58,811 nt of DNA, taken from the NCBI GenBank assembly GCA_047627915.1, contig JBLHTZ010000013.1, positions 1 to 58,811 on the forward strand, in the 5' to 3' direction. Origin of the DNA: NORP294 sp047627915. GTDB taxonomy: Bacteria > Bacteroidota > Bacteroidia > Flavobacteriales_E > Vicingaceae. This document shows, piece by piece, positions 41,243 through 50,315 of the stretch (position 1 is the stretch's first letter; each line of letters opens with the position of its first letter). The notes beneath the pieces were generated by a model, which was not told where the DNA came from, did no database searches, and saw only the letters and a program-made list of their open reading frames with translations. Made by a program: the position numbers and the translations under genes.

Positions 41243-42261
41243 AAAAAACGATTCTATACATCACCTTAGTCAGTCTTTTCGCATGTAACAATACAGCTGA
41301 AAAAACAACCGAAACGGTTGAGGCAGCAACAGAAATTGTAATTAAAGGGGAAGCTCAGGGAACGACATATACTATAAAGTATTTGGCTGAAGAGTATGAG
41401 GAAGGTCTGAAAGAGAGGTTTGATCAGCTGTTAGAGGATGTAGATATGAGCATGTCAACTTACGTTCCCGCTTCCAAGATTTCGCGTTTAAACGAAGGGG
41501 ATACAATTGAGTTAGATGATCTTTTTTTAAGCGTTTATAATTTGTCGTACAACATCAATGCAGAGACAGATGGGGCGTTCGACCCTACCATAGGTCCGTT
41601 AATTAAAGCATGGGGTTTCGATTTTGCAAATCCACAGAAAATGGACTCTGCCATTGTACTTAGCTTATTGGGAAGTAGTGGCTTCAATCAATTTGTTATA
41701 GAAGGAAATCGAATGTACCGAACAAATAAAGCGGCAAGAATTAATTTCAATGCAGTAGCTCAAGGGTATTCTGTTGATTTAATGGCGCAAATTCTGGAGC
41801 AAATGGAAATTGAGAATTACTACATCGAGTTGGGCGGAGAGCTGAAAGTAAAAGGTAAAAATAAATTTGGAGACTGGTGGGTGATTGGTATTGATCGTCC
41901 TGATGGAAAGAACTTACAGCGCAATTTAGCACAACGTATTTCGCTGGAAAATTCAGCGATGGCGACTTCGGGTAATTACAGGAAGTTCTATGAAATCGAT
42001 GGAAAGCGGTATTCTCATACTTTAAACCCGAAGACGGGTTACCCTGCTGAGAATGGTTTGTTAAGTGCAACCGTAATTACGAGCGATTGCGGAACTTCCG
42101 ATGCGTTAGCTACAGCTTTTATGGTCATGGGAAAGGAGAAGAGCATTGACTATTTAAAAAAGCATCCAAATACTAAAGCATACTTAATATCCTCTTCTGA
42201 AGATGGAGAATTTCAAACGTACGTAACTCCTAATTTAGAGCAATACTTGTTGGACGATTAG
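41239..42261 (+). CDS. apbE: FAD:protein FMN transferase ApbE
   Basis: Periplasmic lipoprotein that attaches FMN to threonines of Na+-NQR, RNF and related subunits. 340 residues: lipobox near MKKTILYITLVSLFAC; the ApbE fold shows GTTYTIKYLA, MSMSTYVPASKISRLNEGD, GAFDPTIGPLIKAWGF, NFNAVAQGYSVDLMAQILE and TSGNYRKFYEIDGKRYSHTL, ending in a Mg-binding TSDCGTSDALATAFMVMG. A small Cys-rich NqrM-like gene lies at its 3' end, convergent, which fits a role in Na+-NQR maturation. Confidence 0.95.
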   Translation: MKKTILYITLVSLFACNNTAEKTTETVEAATEIVIKGEAQGTTYTIKYLAEEYEEGLKERFDQLLEDVDMSMSTYVPASKISRLNEGDTIELDDLFLSVYNLSYNINAETDGAFDPTIGPLIKAWGFDFANPQKMDSAIVLSLLGSSGFNQFVIEGNRMYRTNKAARINFNAVAQGYSVDLMAQILEQMEIENYYIELGGELKVKGKNKFGDWWVIGIDRPDGKNLQRNLAQRISLENSAMATSGNYRKFYEIDGKRYSHTLNPKTGYPAENGLLSATVITSDCGTSDALATAFMVMGKEKSIDYLKKHPNTKAYLISSSEDGEFQTYVTPNLEQYLLDD

Positions 42262-42449
42262 TCTTCTTTTTGACACATTTCCTCAGGCTTTGCACCACAA
42301 AAACCGCAAGGAGCACCTTCTTCATTTAACATGGGGTTATTACTTGCACATGTGCCGGCAAATTTTCCGTTTTTCTTGAATAAAATTTTAACAGCAATTC
42401 CTGCAAAACCAATGGCTAACATGCCTATACTTAAAAGAATTAATTTCAT
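42258..42449 (-). CDS. small NqrM-like cysteine membrane protein
   Basis: 63 residues: one N-terminal helix (LILLSIGMLAIGFAGIAVKIL) followed by a Cys-rich soluble tail (GTCASNNPMLNEEGAPCGFC and PEEMC), four cysteines in total. The plan matches NqrM/DUF539 proteins that help insert the Fe centre in Na+-NQR. It is next to apbE, another Na+-NQR maturation factor, though convergent and overlapping by four bases. Called NqrM-like on architecture and context, not on a full motif match. Confidence 0.55.
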   Translation of the reverse strand: MKLILLSIGMLAIGFAGIAVKILFKKNGKFAGTCASNNPMLNEEGAPCGFCGAKPEEMCQKED

Positions 42450-42546
42450 AACAAAATAATTTCATCAAAGGTAAGATTATTCTCTTTTTAAGGTTCCTTT
42501 TTTAACACAATAAAGGAATTATATACGTCCCAAATTAGTTCGCACT

Positions 42547-43416
42547 TTACTTCTTTTTAATCACCTTCTTAATCAACAAAACAACAGCTAGCACTGCAAA
42601 ACCAATCACTAGACCTGCAGCAAACTCCTTGACCATATGAGGTAGTTCGATTCCTTCAGTGAAGTGATGTATAAAATCGATATAGTGCACAAAAATACCT
42701 CCTGCAACAAGCAGTAAGGCAACTGTTCCAATGTAGCCCAAACTTTTGATTACAATTGGGAGTCCTTTAACTAATCCGTTTCCGAGTAGTTGAACCAACG
42801 GCTTATCGCTCATTTCTTTCAGTTTAAACCCTGCATCGTCCATGCGAACAATTAGCGCTACAATCCCGTAAACTCCTATGGTTGCAACCACTGCGACAAA
42901 GGAAACGACCATTATTTGTTCGATTATGGGTTTCCCAATTACCGTACCTAACGCAATAATTATAATCTCTAGTGAAAGAATAAAGTCGGTAACAATAGCT
43001 GACTTAACTTTGGTCTTTTCAACGGCCAAAACTTCTTCGATGGTCATTTCTGCAGATATACCCAAATCCTCAACATGCTTATGGGGCACCATCATTTCGT
43101 AAATTTTTTCAGCACCTTCGTAGGCTAAGTACAAAGCACCGCCTATTAAAATAAGAGGAATAGCAACGGGAACAAAAGCACTTAACACAAAGGCAAGTGG
43201 TAAAATGATTAGCTTATTTAAAAAGGACCCTTTTGTGATGGCCCAAAGCACTGGAATTTCTCGGGAGGCGACAAAACCAGAGGCTTTCTCGGCATTAACA
43301 GCCAAATCGTCCCCTAAAATTCCTGCCGTTTTTTTAGTAGCAATCTTTCCCATCATTGCTACATCATCCATTAAAGCAGCAATGTCATCTAAAAGAGCAA
43401 AAAATCCTGAGGCCAT
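42547..43416 (-). CDS. DUF808 family inner-membrane protein (YedI-like)
   Basis: 289 residues with several hydrophobic segments (LNKLIILPLAFVLSAFVPVA, IVTDFILSLEIIIIALGTVI, VVSFVAVVATIGVYGIVALI, TVALLLVAGGIFVHYIDFIH). It starts with MASGFFALLDDIAALMDDVA and contains DDLAVNAEKASGF, both characteristic of DUF808/YedI. Function is unknown. It stands alone, about 100 bases from the NqrM-like gene upstream in coordinate order. Confidence 0.9.
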   Translation of the reverse strand: MASGFFALLDDIAALMDDVAMMGKIATKKTAGILGDDLAVNAEKASGFVASREIPVLWAITKGSFLNKLIILPLAFVLSAFVPVAIPLILIGGALYLAYEGAEKIYEMMVPHKHVEDLGISAEMTIEEVLAVEKTKVKSAIVTDFILSLEIIIIALGTVIGKPIIEQIMVVSFVAVVATIGVYGIVALIVRMDDAGFKLKEMSDKPLVQLLGNGLVKGLPIVIKSLGYIGTVALLLVAGGIFVHYIDFIHHFTEGIELPHMVKEFAAGLVIGFAVLAVVLLIKKVIKKK

Positions 43417-43503
43417 AAGTTCAAATTAGAATTGTGAAATTAGAAATTAGATTGAGTGTTTTCTACCTGATTTACAGAAAACCTTATTTATAATAAGACA
43501 CGG

Positions 43504-44376
43504 TTAGCGTAAGATCTCTCGTACATTATCTTTAATAGTTTCTGAAATACCATCTGTGTTTAAGTCGTTTGCATCGGTGCCAAACGGATCCTCAATCTCT
43601 TCTGCCAATAGCTCTAGGCTTCCAAAAATGTATAAAACGAAGGTGCAAATAGGCACGGCCCAATAGTGTAAATCATAGGCCAAGCCAAAGGGAAGTGTTA
43701 CCGTGTAGGCAAAGATGAATTTTTTCAGAAATAGGTTGTAAGAAAAAGGGATAGGTGTCTTTTTAATGCGTTCGCAGGCTCCAATTATGTCTGTAAATGC
43801 ATTCATTTCGCGGTCAATTGTTATGAGTTGATCGCCACTAATCTTACCTTCTTTATAGATCTGCTGCAGCTTTATGTACATAGCTTGTGCAATTTGGTTC
43901 GGAATGTGTTTGAACTTTTCTAACTCTTTGTTGCTTTGAAATTCGTTGTCTTCCAACTCTTCTATGTTTACTCCTTTTCGCAAATGCTCCTTCATGGCAT
44001 AAACGTAATTTGGAATTAACCTTCTGTAAAGTGTTCTTGTCTCAAGATCAGAAGCAGGTAACATGGCGTTGATTTTAATGGCAAAGTTTCTACTGTTGTT
44101 GACCAAAGCGCCCCATTGCTTTCGACCTTCCCACCACCGCTCATAAGCAGTGTTTGTTCTAAAAACAAGCAATAAACCAATCACGAACCCTAAGAGAGAA
44201 TGGATTTGAATGGTATTACTGAAAACGTACATCTTTTCGTAACGCAATTCTAGAAAGACAACAATTGCGCAAAAGGAAGCGAATAAAATTAAAACCCAAA
44301 GCATTTGACGAAAAGTATCACTCTTGTGGAATTTAAAAATTAGTCCGAACCACTCACGTGGATTATATTGTATCAT
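43504..44376 (-). CDS. bestrophin-family ion channel
   Basis: 290 residues, inner membrane. Hydrophobic helices (MLWVLILFASFCAIVVFLEL, LLGFVIGLLLVFRTNTAYER with the bestrophin RxNxAYxRWWEGR motif spanning about 68-81, and FIFAYTVTLPFGLAYDLHYW). The conserved acidic region EIEDPFGTDANDLNTDGISE near 263-282 matches the Ca-clasp of bestrophins. Probably a chloride or cation channel. Single-gene unit, divergent from the lipoprotein at 44442. Confidence 0.93.
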   Translation of the reverse strand: MIQYNPREWFGLIFKFHKSDTFRQMLWVLILFASFCAIVVFLELRYEKMYVFSNTIQIHSLLGFVIGLLLVFRTNTAYERWWEGRKQWGALVNNSRNFAIKINAMLPASDLETRTLYRRLIPNYVYAMKEHLRKGVNIEELEDNEFQSNKELEKFKHIPNQIAQAMYIKLQQIYKEGKISGDQLITIDREMNAFTDIIGACERIKKTPIPFSYNLFLKKFIFAYTVTLPFGLAYDLHYWAVPICTFVLYIFGSLELLAEEIEDPFGTDANDLNTDGISETIKDNVREILR

Positions 44377-44441
44377 GGTTTTGTCAAATAAAGGTCCAAT
44401 TTAAAGAATGCATTTAAGTATCTTAGCAAAAGACTTAGAAT

Positions 44442-44873
44442 ATGCAAAAAATCATCCTTTCTTTTCTTTTTGTTAGTGCAATTGCAGCCTGTAAGTCCAA
44501 TTGCAGTATAGCGTTGGTGGAGTATTCTACGTCAACTACTATGCATGTTTCTGAAGTATTTACTCAACAGGAAGTCCCGGGAACAGAAGGCGAACAAACA
44601 TTTACCTATTTAACCATTCAGTTTTCAGAGCGGCCTACGTTCTTAATTGATTCCCTTCTGCTTTATTACTACAAATTAGATGCTACAGAAAAGTTACCAA
44701 TTGTTGATAGCGAAAATCAGATTCGAATTAACTTAGGGGGACTGCAAAAAGATATGGCAAATCCAGCCATGCATAAAATTGATTCCATTCAACTTTTTTA
44801 TAAAAAGAGCGAACACAATTACAGACAAACAGAAAACCGTATTTTAGTAAAAGATCCCATTTATTTACCATAA
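44442..44873 (+). CDS. hypothetical lipoprotein
   Basis: 143 residues. Signal peptide MQKIILSFLFVSAIAACKSN with lipobox (Cys17), then a beta-rich soluble domain (ALVEYSTSTTMHVSEVF, FTYLTIQFSERPTFLIDSLL, IDSIQLFYKKSEH). No family recognised. The stop lies 7 bases before the ATG of a large T9SS protein on the same strand, so the two may be co-transcribed. Confidence 0.7.
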   Translation: MQKIILSFLFVSAIAACKSNCSIALVEYSTSTTMHVSEVFTQQEVPGTEGEQTFTYLTIQFSERPTFLIDSLLLYYYKLDATEKLPIVDSENQIRINLGGLQKDMANPAMHKIDSIQLFYKKSEHNYRQTENRILVKDPIYLP

Positions 44874-44880
44874 GAAAATT

Positions 44881-47800
44881 ATGAAAAATATTTTTAAAGC
44901 TTTAAGTATTCTATTTATCACTTCAGTTTCGGCACAAACGCCCGAAGACTCAAAGGTGAGCTACAATGAAATGATGTATGACAATTCGTACAATTTCTAC
45001 GAGGTTGTTGATGCAGCAGAGGAACACTTTTCTATCATTGATAAAACTGTAAAAGGGTCAGGTTACAAGCCTTTTATGCGATGGGTGAACTCCAATGAGT
45101 ACAAGTACTATCCTGATGGTGAACGAGCCAATGTGAATCCGTATTTGGCAGAAATGGAAAACCAAAAATTTGTGAAGAATAATCCCAATGGTAAAAGCTT
45201 GTTTGGCAGTAGTTGGAGAGATTTAGGACCTTACACATTGGATAGTATTACAGGTCATTATTCTGCAGGACTAGGGAGAGTAGAAGATTTATATGTATCT
45301 CCAACAGACTCGAATGTTATGTATTTAGGTAGTCGAAGTGGGGGTTTTTGGAGAACAACTAACGGCGGAGCTTCTTGGAATACGACTACGGATTTTCTGT
45401 TTGCAAGTGGTGTAAATACCATGACTGTTTCACCAACAAATTCTGATTCGGTTTTAATTAATGTTAGAAATGCTACTGATGCCACCTCACACGGAGTTTT
45501 TAAAAGTAGTGATGGAGGCTTAACTTGGTCATCTACAGGTTTAAACCCATCAACGTATAGTCAATTGGGTTTGGGTAATAATGTTCAAATTGATGAAGTT
45601 GCTTATCACCCAAGGATCAAAGACTTAGTTTTCGTTGCAACGAATCGGGGAATTTTTAAATCAACTGATAATTTGGCAACATGGTCTGCTTCGCAATTCA
45701 ATTTTGACTTTATTGAAATTGCGTTTCATCCAAGTAACGACAGCATCATTTATTTATATGCTGATGTGGGATCAAATGTGGCAGATCGAATATTTATTTC
45801 AACAGACCTTGGCAATACTTGGGCGCTATCAAATATTATTTCTGGGAATAATGGTAACAGAAGAGTAGAATTGGCAACTTCACCGCAGTGTAACGATTGT
45901 GTTTGGTTTGCATCGAATAATGGGGTATGGATTTCGATTGACCGAGGGTTGAATTTTAATTTCCGTTCAAATTCCACTCAAACTTGTGGAGGATTTGCTG
46001 TGAATGATCTAGATTCTTCTAACATGGTTTACGGCTATTTAGATTTGGATAATTCAACCAATGGAGGAAGTACGTTTATTAATCGCACGAGATGGAGTTT
46101 AGGTAATACAAATGGAATCACCGGTTCAAACTCTACGAGTTATGCTACAAGTACAAACTACATTCATGCGGATGTGAGAAACCTAAAGGCTGTAAATGGA
46201 AATTTTTATGCTGCCACGGATGGTTTTTTATGCAAGTCGACAGATGGAGGGGTAAGTTGGACCATATTAAGTGAAGGAACGGGTATAAGAGAAAACTACA
46301 AATTAGGAGTTTCTCAATCGAATCATTATCGCTCTATTTCAGGTTCGCAAGACAACGGTACAAGTATATTAACCGAACAAGGTTGGGTCGAAATGTATGG
46401 AGCGGACGGAATGGAATCATTAATACATCCCTTGAATCAAAATTGGATGATGGGAAGTGTGCAATTCGGAAGTAGAAGGTTGACGAAAAATGGAGGTTTT
46501 ACTTCTTCCGGAGCGAGCCCGGCGGGAAGTACTCAAGCGTATTGGGAAGCTCCTTTGGCCTACGATCCGAACAACCACATGACGATTTACGACTTTAGAA
46601 ACGAAGTGTGGAAATCAGATGATTTTACTGCAACCTATACCCAACTTGCAAACCCAGGGACGATTAATGGAGACATACAACATGCTGAAATTGCTCAAAA
46701 TAATTCTGATATCATTGTCGTTGCTTCAGGTAGTGCTATTGAAAAGTCAACCGATGGAGGTGTCAGCTTTTCGAGTATACGTTCTAATTTGCCCAATGCT
46801 TCCATTCGAGACATTGCTTTTGACCCGAATAACGATGATGTAATGATTGTAGTGTATGCTAGGTATCAAACAGACAATTCAAAAGTTTGGTTAACCACAA
46901 ATGGAGGTTCTTCTTGGACGAACATTACACACAACCTTGGCAGTATGCCTATTCGTTCTGTGGTTATTGACCATACGGATACTTCGAATATCTACGTAGG
47001 AGCAGAAATAGGTGTTTACACCATGCCAATGGGATCTAACGGCTGGTCGCTTTATAATACTGGTCTACCGAATATGAGTGTAAAGGAACTAGAAGTGGTG
47101 TATGGTACAAATACTATTCGAGCAGCAACGTGGGGAAGAGGGTTATGGGAATACGCTTTGGTAGGAAGAAACAGTTACCCTTCTATCGTTTACACTGAAA
47201 TTTCGAACACACCATCTGATAATAACCCTAAAATAGGAGTCGATCAATATGTTACCTCAAAAATTAAGTATCCGGCAATCTTAAGTTCGGTTTATGTAGA
47301 ATGGTCAAGAGACTCTGCAGTATTCGGAAATAGTATAGCTATGACTAACACCATTGACTCTACTTGGGTTTCAAATGGTCCATTGCCTCAGTTTCCTGTG
47401 GGTACCAAAGTGTATTTCAAAGTTTTTGCGGTGGGAACAAATAATGACACCACGGAGACATACAAGTTCATGTACACGGTTACTCCTTTTGAAAATTGTG
47501 TTGCAACTGGAAATACAAGTTCAGGGAATTTATTCATTAATAATGTGACGATAGAGAACGTGAATAACACAACAGGGAATACCGGGTATACGGAGTATAC
47601 AAGTCCTGTATTAGACTTATTTATAGATTCGACTTATACCTTAGATGTGAGTGCTAACACCGGCTGGGGAAGTAACGATTTTGGTGCTTGGATTGACTTT
47701 AATGGCGATGCAGATTTTGCAGTTACCGAAAGAGTAATGTTCGATCCCAATTCAGGAAGTGGATCAATTAACACATTTACGGTTCCAAGCGCTGCAAAGG

Positions 47801-48174
47801 TAGGTGATACAGTTACACTAAGAGTTCGATTGTCTTATTGGAGTGATCCGGAACCATGTGGCAATGCATTCGGAGAAGTAGAAGATTACAAAGTATTTTT
47901 AAGAAATACTACCACTTCAGTGAGTAATGTGGAGGGTGACAATGAGTTCTTTCGCTTGTTTCCTAATCCAAATAACGGACAGTTTACAATTCAAGTTTCT
48001 CCTGAATTAAATGAACGTAAAATTTCAATTTTAAATAGCACTGGATCGTTGGTTGCAGAAGAGTTTTTGAATGGAAGTAAAACTTCTTCTTTCCAATTCG
48101 ATTTGCCCAATGGTATTTATTTTATTCGTCTTCAAAACAGCATTAGAAGCTTGAAGTTTATTATGCAGGATTAG
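44881..48174 (+). CDS. large T9SS-exported protein with sortilin-like repeats and GEVED domain
   Basis: 1097 residues. Signal peptide MKNIFKALSILFITSVSAQ; a region of propeller-type repeats with sortilin/BNR motifs (SDGGLTWSSTGL, SPTNSDSVLINVRN, STDGGVSWTILSEG, SLDGG-type Asp boxes) from about 120 to 760; a beta-sandwich segment at about 770-880; a GEVED-like domain (SPVLDLFIDSTYTLDVSANT, FGAWIDFNGDADFAVTERVM, RVRLSYWSDPEPCG ... EVEDYKVFL); and a C-terminal T9SS sorting tail (RLFPNPNNGQFTIQVS ... LPNGIYFIRLQNS). Probably surface-exposed; a role in adhesion or glycan processing is inference. Confidence 0.9.
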   Translation: MKNIFKALSILFITSVSAQTPEDSKVSYNEMMYDNSYNFYEVVDAAEEHFSIIDKTVKGSGYKPFMRWVNSNEYKYYPDGERANVNPYLAEMENQKFVKNNPNGKSLFGSSWRDLGPYTLDSITGHYSAGLGRVEDLYVSPTDSNVMYLGSRSGGFWRTTNGGASWNTTTDFLFASGVNTMTVSPTNSDSVLINVRNATDATSHGVFKSSDGGLTWSSTGLNPSTYSQLGLGNNVQIDEVAYHPRIKDLVFVATNRGIFKSTDNLATWSASQFNFDFIEIAFHPSNDSIIYLYADVGSNVADRIFISTDLGNTWALSNIISGNNGNRRVELATSPQCNDCVWFASNNGVWISIDRGLNFNFRSNSTQTCGGFAVNDLDSSNMVYGYLDLDNSTNGGSTFINRTRWSLGNTNGITGSNSTSYATSTNYIHADVRNLKAVNGNFYAATDGFLCKSTDGGVSWTILSEGTGIRENYKLGVSQSNHYRSISGSQDNGTSILTEQGWVEMYGADGMESLIHPLNQNWMMGSVQFGSRRLTKNGGFTSSGASPAGSTQAYWEAPLAYDPNNHMTIYDFRNEVWKSDDFTATYTQLANPGTINGDIQHAEIAQNNSDIIVVASGSAIEKSTDGGVSFSSIRSNLPNASIRDIAFDPNNDDVMIVVYARYQTDNSKVWLTTNGGSSWTNITHNLGSMPIRSVVIDHTDTSNIYVGAEIGVYTMPMGSNGWSLYNTGLPNMSVKELEVVYGTNTIRAATWGRGLWEYALVGRNSYPSIVYTEISNTPSDNNPKIGVDQYVTSKIKYPAILSSVYVEWSRDSAVFGNSIAMTNTIDSTWVSNGPLPQFPVGTKVYFKVFAVGTNNDTTETYKFMYTVTPFENCVATGNTSSGNLFINNVTIENVNNTTGNTGYTEYTSPVLDLFIDSTYTLDVSANTGWGSNDFGAWIDFNGDADFAVTERVMFDPNSGSGSINTFTVPSAAKVGDTVTLRVRLSYWSDPEPCGNAFGEVEDYKVFLRNTTTSVSNVEGDNEFFRLFPNPNNGQFTIQVSPELNERKISILNSTGSLVAEEFLNGSKTSSFQFDLPNGIYFIRLQNSIRSLKFIMQD

Positions 48175-48383
48175 ATTTTATCTAAAATACCGAACGAGTT
48201 GGGTTTTTGTTTGTACTCTTCAAGATCGTATTCATATACCTTTACTCGATGATTGGATAAATGGTATAACTCTGTCACGGTATCTTTTTGATTGTTGAGG
48301 TATACTTCAATTACACTGTTTTGATTGTGCACGGTAGTTAAAAGCACTTCTTGCACGTTAGGTAAGATAGATTTTGTATTCAT
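48171..48383 (-). CDS. small hypothetical protein (70 aa)
   Basis: 70 residues, soluble, mixed charge (NTKSILPNVQEVLLTTVHNQ then DTVTELYHLSNHRVKVYEYD). Convergent with the T9SS gene, overlapping by four bases. Start ATG at 48383. No family recognised; kept because the frame fits neatly between two real genes. Confidence 0.45.
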   Translation of the reverse strand: MNTKSILPNVQEVLLTTVHNQNSVIEVYLNNQKDTVTELYHLSNHRVKVYEYDLEEYKQKPNSFGILDKI

Positions 48384-48433
48384 AATTCAGTATTAAGTTT
48401 ATTTACATGTCTAAAATTAAATTTAAAGAGTAA

Positions 48434-48468
48434 TTTGTTATTTATATTTTTGCATTTAATTATTTTTG
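48434..48468 (+). promoter_or_regulatory. putative promoter of the Lrp-family gene
   Basis: TTTG (48434-48437), 23-base spacer, TATTTTTG (48461-48468), matching TAnnTTTG, about 60 bases before the Lrp-family start codon. A second TATTTTTG lies at 48445-48452. Confidence 0.4.
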
Positions 48469-48529
48469 TTATCGATAATTTAGTGAATGCGCTGAAATAT
48501 TATATTATTTTTAATAATTGAATTTAAAA

Positions 48530-49009
48530 ATGGACGTAGTTCGAGATATTGATAAAACAGACAAGTTGATTTTAGCGTGTTTAATCGAGAATGCAAGAAT
48601 GCCCTATACCGATATTGCTAAAAAACTCAATGTTTCGGCAGGAACGATACACGGGAGAGTAAAAAAACTTGAAAAAAGGAAAATCATTACTGGAGCCACC
48701 CTGAAGATTAATTACGAAACTGTTGGATATACATTCACCGCTTATGTTGGTGTTATTTTAGGACGAACTATTGAATCGGAAAAGATTATTGAAAAAATGA
48801 CTCAGATACCTGAGATTACCGTAGCCTCTGTAATCTCAGGACAATATGGTATTTTGTGTAAAATACGATGTAAAAATACCAAGCATGCAAAAAACATTAT
48901 TTACAAAATCAATAGCATAACAGGTGTATTAAGAACAGAGTCCATGATAAGCCTAGAAGAGTCAATCAATGACAAAGAGAGACTATTCAAATCAATTTTT
49001 GAAACCTAA
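48530..49009 (+). CDS. Lrp/AsnC-family transcriptional regulator
   Basis: 159 residues from the ATG at 48530 (a TTG 12 bases upstream was rejected). N-terminal winged helix-turn-helix (DKTDKLILACLIENARMPYT, AKKLNVSAGTIHGRVKKLEK) and C-terminal RAM effector domain (ITGATLKINYETVGYTFTAY, VASVISGQYGILCKIRC, SITGVLRTESMISLEESI). It probably senses an amino acid or related metabolite. Convergent with the KAS III-like gene, sharing four bases. Confidence 0.94.
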   Translation: MDVVRDIDKTDKLILACLIENARMPYTDIAKKLNVSAGTIHGRVKKLEKRKIITGATLKINYETVGYTFTAYVGVILGRTIESEKIIEKMTQIPEITVASVISGQYGILCKIRCKNTKHAKNIIYKINSITGVLRTESMISLEESINDKERLFKSIFET

Positions 49010-50070
49010 ACCCTATAGCAAACGGCATTAATATTCATACCCGCTCCAACAGAGGCGAGTAAAATAATGTCTCCTTTTTGAATAGAGTGATTGGCCAGCT
49101 TCCCTTTCAAAACACGGTCTAAAAGAGTAGGTACGGTCGCTACAGAACTATTTCCGAGCTCATGAACACTCATCGGCATTATTCCTTCTGGTATCTCCTT
49201 TATATTGTACAGTCTATAGAACCGCTTGATAACTCCTTCATCTAATTTTTCATTGGCTTGGTGGATGAATACTTTCTTAACATCTTCTATTGATATACCC
49301 GCTTTATCCAAGCAATCTTTCATCGCTTGCGGAACATATTTTAAAGCATATTCATACACTTTTCTACCATTCATTTTAATATATCGAATTCTTGGGTCAG
49401 ATTCGGGAAAATTTGATTTTCCGAGGTACAAGTAATATGCTTCATCTAGTGTATGCGAAGCCGTATTAGTTGCAAGAATACCACTTTCTCCTTCTTCATA
49501 TTGAAGAACAGCTGCGCCTGCGCCATCAGAGAAAATCATGCTGTCTCTATCAAATGGATCTAGAACTCTAGACAAGGTCTCTCCACTGATTACAAGTGCA
49601 GTTTTTGCAGTTTTAGCTTTAAAGAAAGAGTCCACTTGTATTAATCCTTGAACCCAACCAGGACATCCAAATAATAAGTCATAGGCCACACACTGTGGGT
49701 TTTTTATTTTCAAAAGGTGCTTTACTCTAGATGCAAGTGCTGGTAAAACATCAGTTTGCATGGTGTGCTTTTTTACATCACCAAAATTGTGAGCAAAAAT
49801 AATTTGGTCAATGGTTTCAGGATCAATACCGGAATCTTCAATGGCTAATTGAGCAGCTATAAATCCCAAGTCAGAAGTGTTTAACTCTTCAGATGCATAC
49901 CTTCTTTCTTTAATTCCAGTTATTTCACAAAACTTACTTGTAATTTCTGGTGTAGGTTTGTCTATTAATACTTGGTCTTCTGTGTAAAATCGTTGGAAAC
50001 TAAAATTTTCGTTTGGCTGAACAATACTTGGGATGTAACTGCCTGTCCCTAAAATTTTGCTTTTTTTCAT
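49006..50070 (-). CDS. beta-ketoacyl-ACP synthase III-like protein
   Basis: 354-residue thiolase-fold condensing enzyme. The catalytic Cys lies in YDLLFGCPGWVQGLIQV near 117, His in VFIHQANEKLDEG near 250 and Asn in LGNSSVATVPTLLDR near 293, i.e. the Cys-His-Asn triad of KAS III/FabH. Being longer than FabH and with a CPGW active-site setting, it may belong to a secondary synthase such as a resorcinol, alkene or fatty-acid pathway enzyme. No acyl-carrier or partner gene is adjacent. Confidence 0.88.
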   Translation of the reverse strand: MKKSKILGTGSYIPSIVQPNENFSFQRFYTEDQVLIDKPTPEITSKFCEITGIKERRYASEELNTSDLGFIAAQLAIEDSGIDPETIDQIIFAHNFGDVKKHTMQTDVLPALASRVKHLLKIKNPQCVAYDLLFGCPGWVQGLIQVDSFFKAKTAKTALVISGETLSRVLDPFDRDSMIFSDGAGAAVLQYEEGESGILATNTASHTLDEAYYLYLGKSNFPESDPRIRYIKMNGRKVYEYALKYVPQAMKDCLDKAGISIEDVKKVFIHQANEKLDEGVIKRFYRLYNIKEIPEGIMPMSVHELGNSSVATVPTLLDRVLKGKLANHSIQKGDIILLASVGAGMNINAVCYRV

Positions 50071-50315
50071 GCTAGGTGGTTGTGAATTTAGAGCGAATCT
50101 ACAGTATTTCGAGATGTTTCAGTTTGAGATGAATAAAAATTTTACGTTTTCTGAATAATTTTAAATAATTATTGGTTTTTTGAACTTCGATTTGAGATAT
50201 TGGTATAATATTTTGATTTTATTAAACTATTTTTAATTTTTTGATTAAAAATCTAAACTTTATTTATTTTAAAAGAAGAATCATTTATAATTGCAAAATT
50301 CAATAAAATAGCAGG

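Noticed and set aside
44881..48174. Sialidase activity for the large T9SS protein
   Set aside because: The Asp-box-like turns also occur in sortilin-type and photosynthesis-assembly propellers; no catalytic Arg triad or Tyr/Glu pair could be identified.
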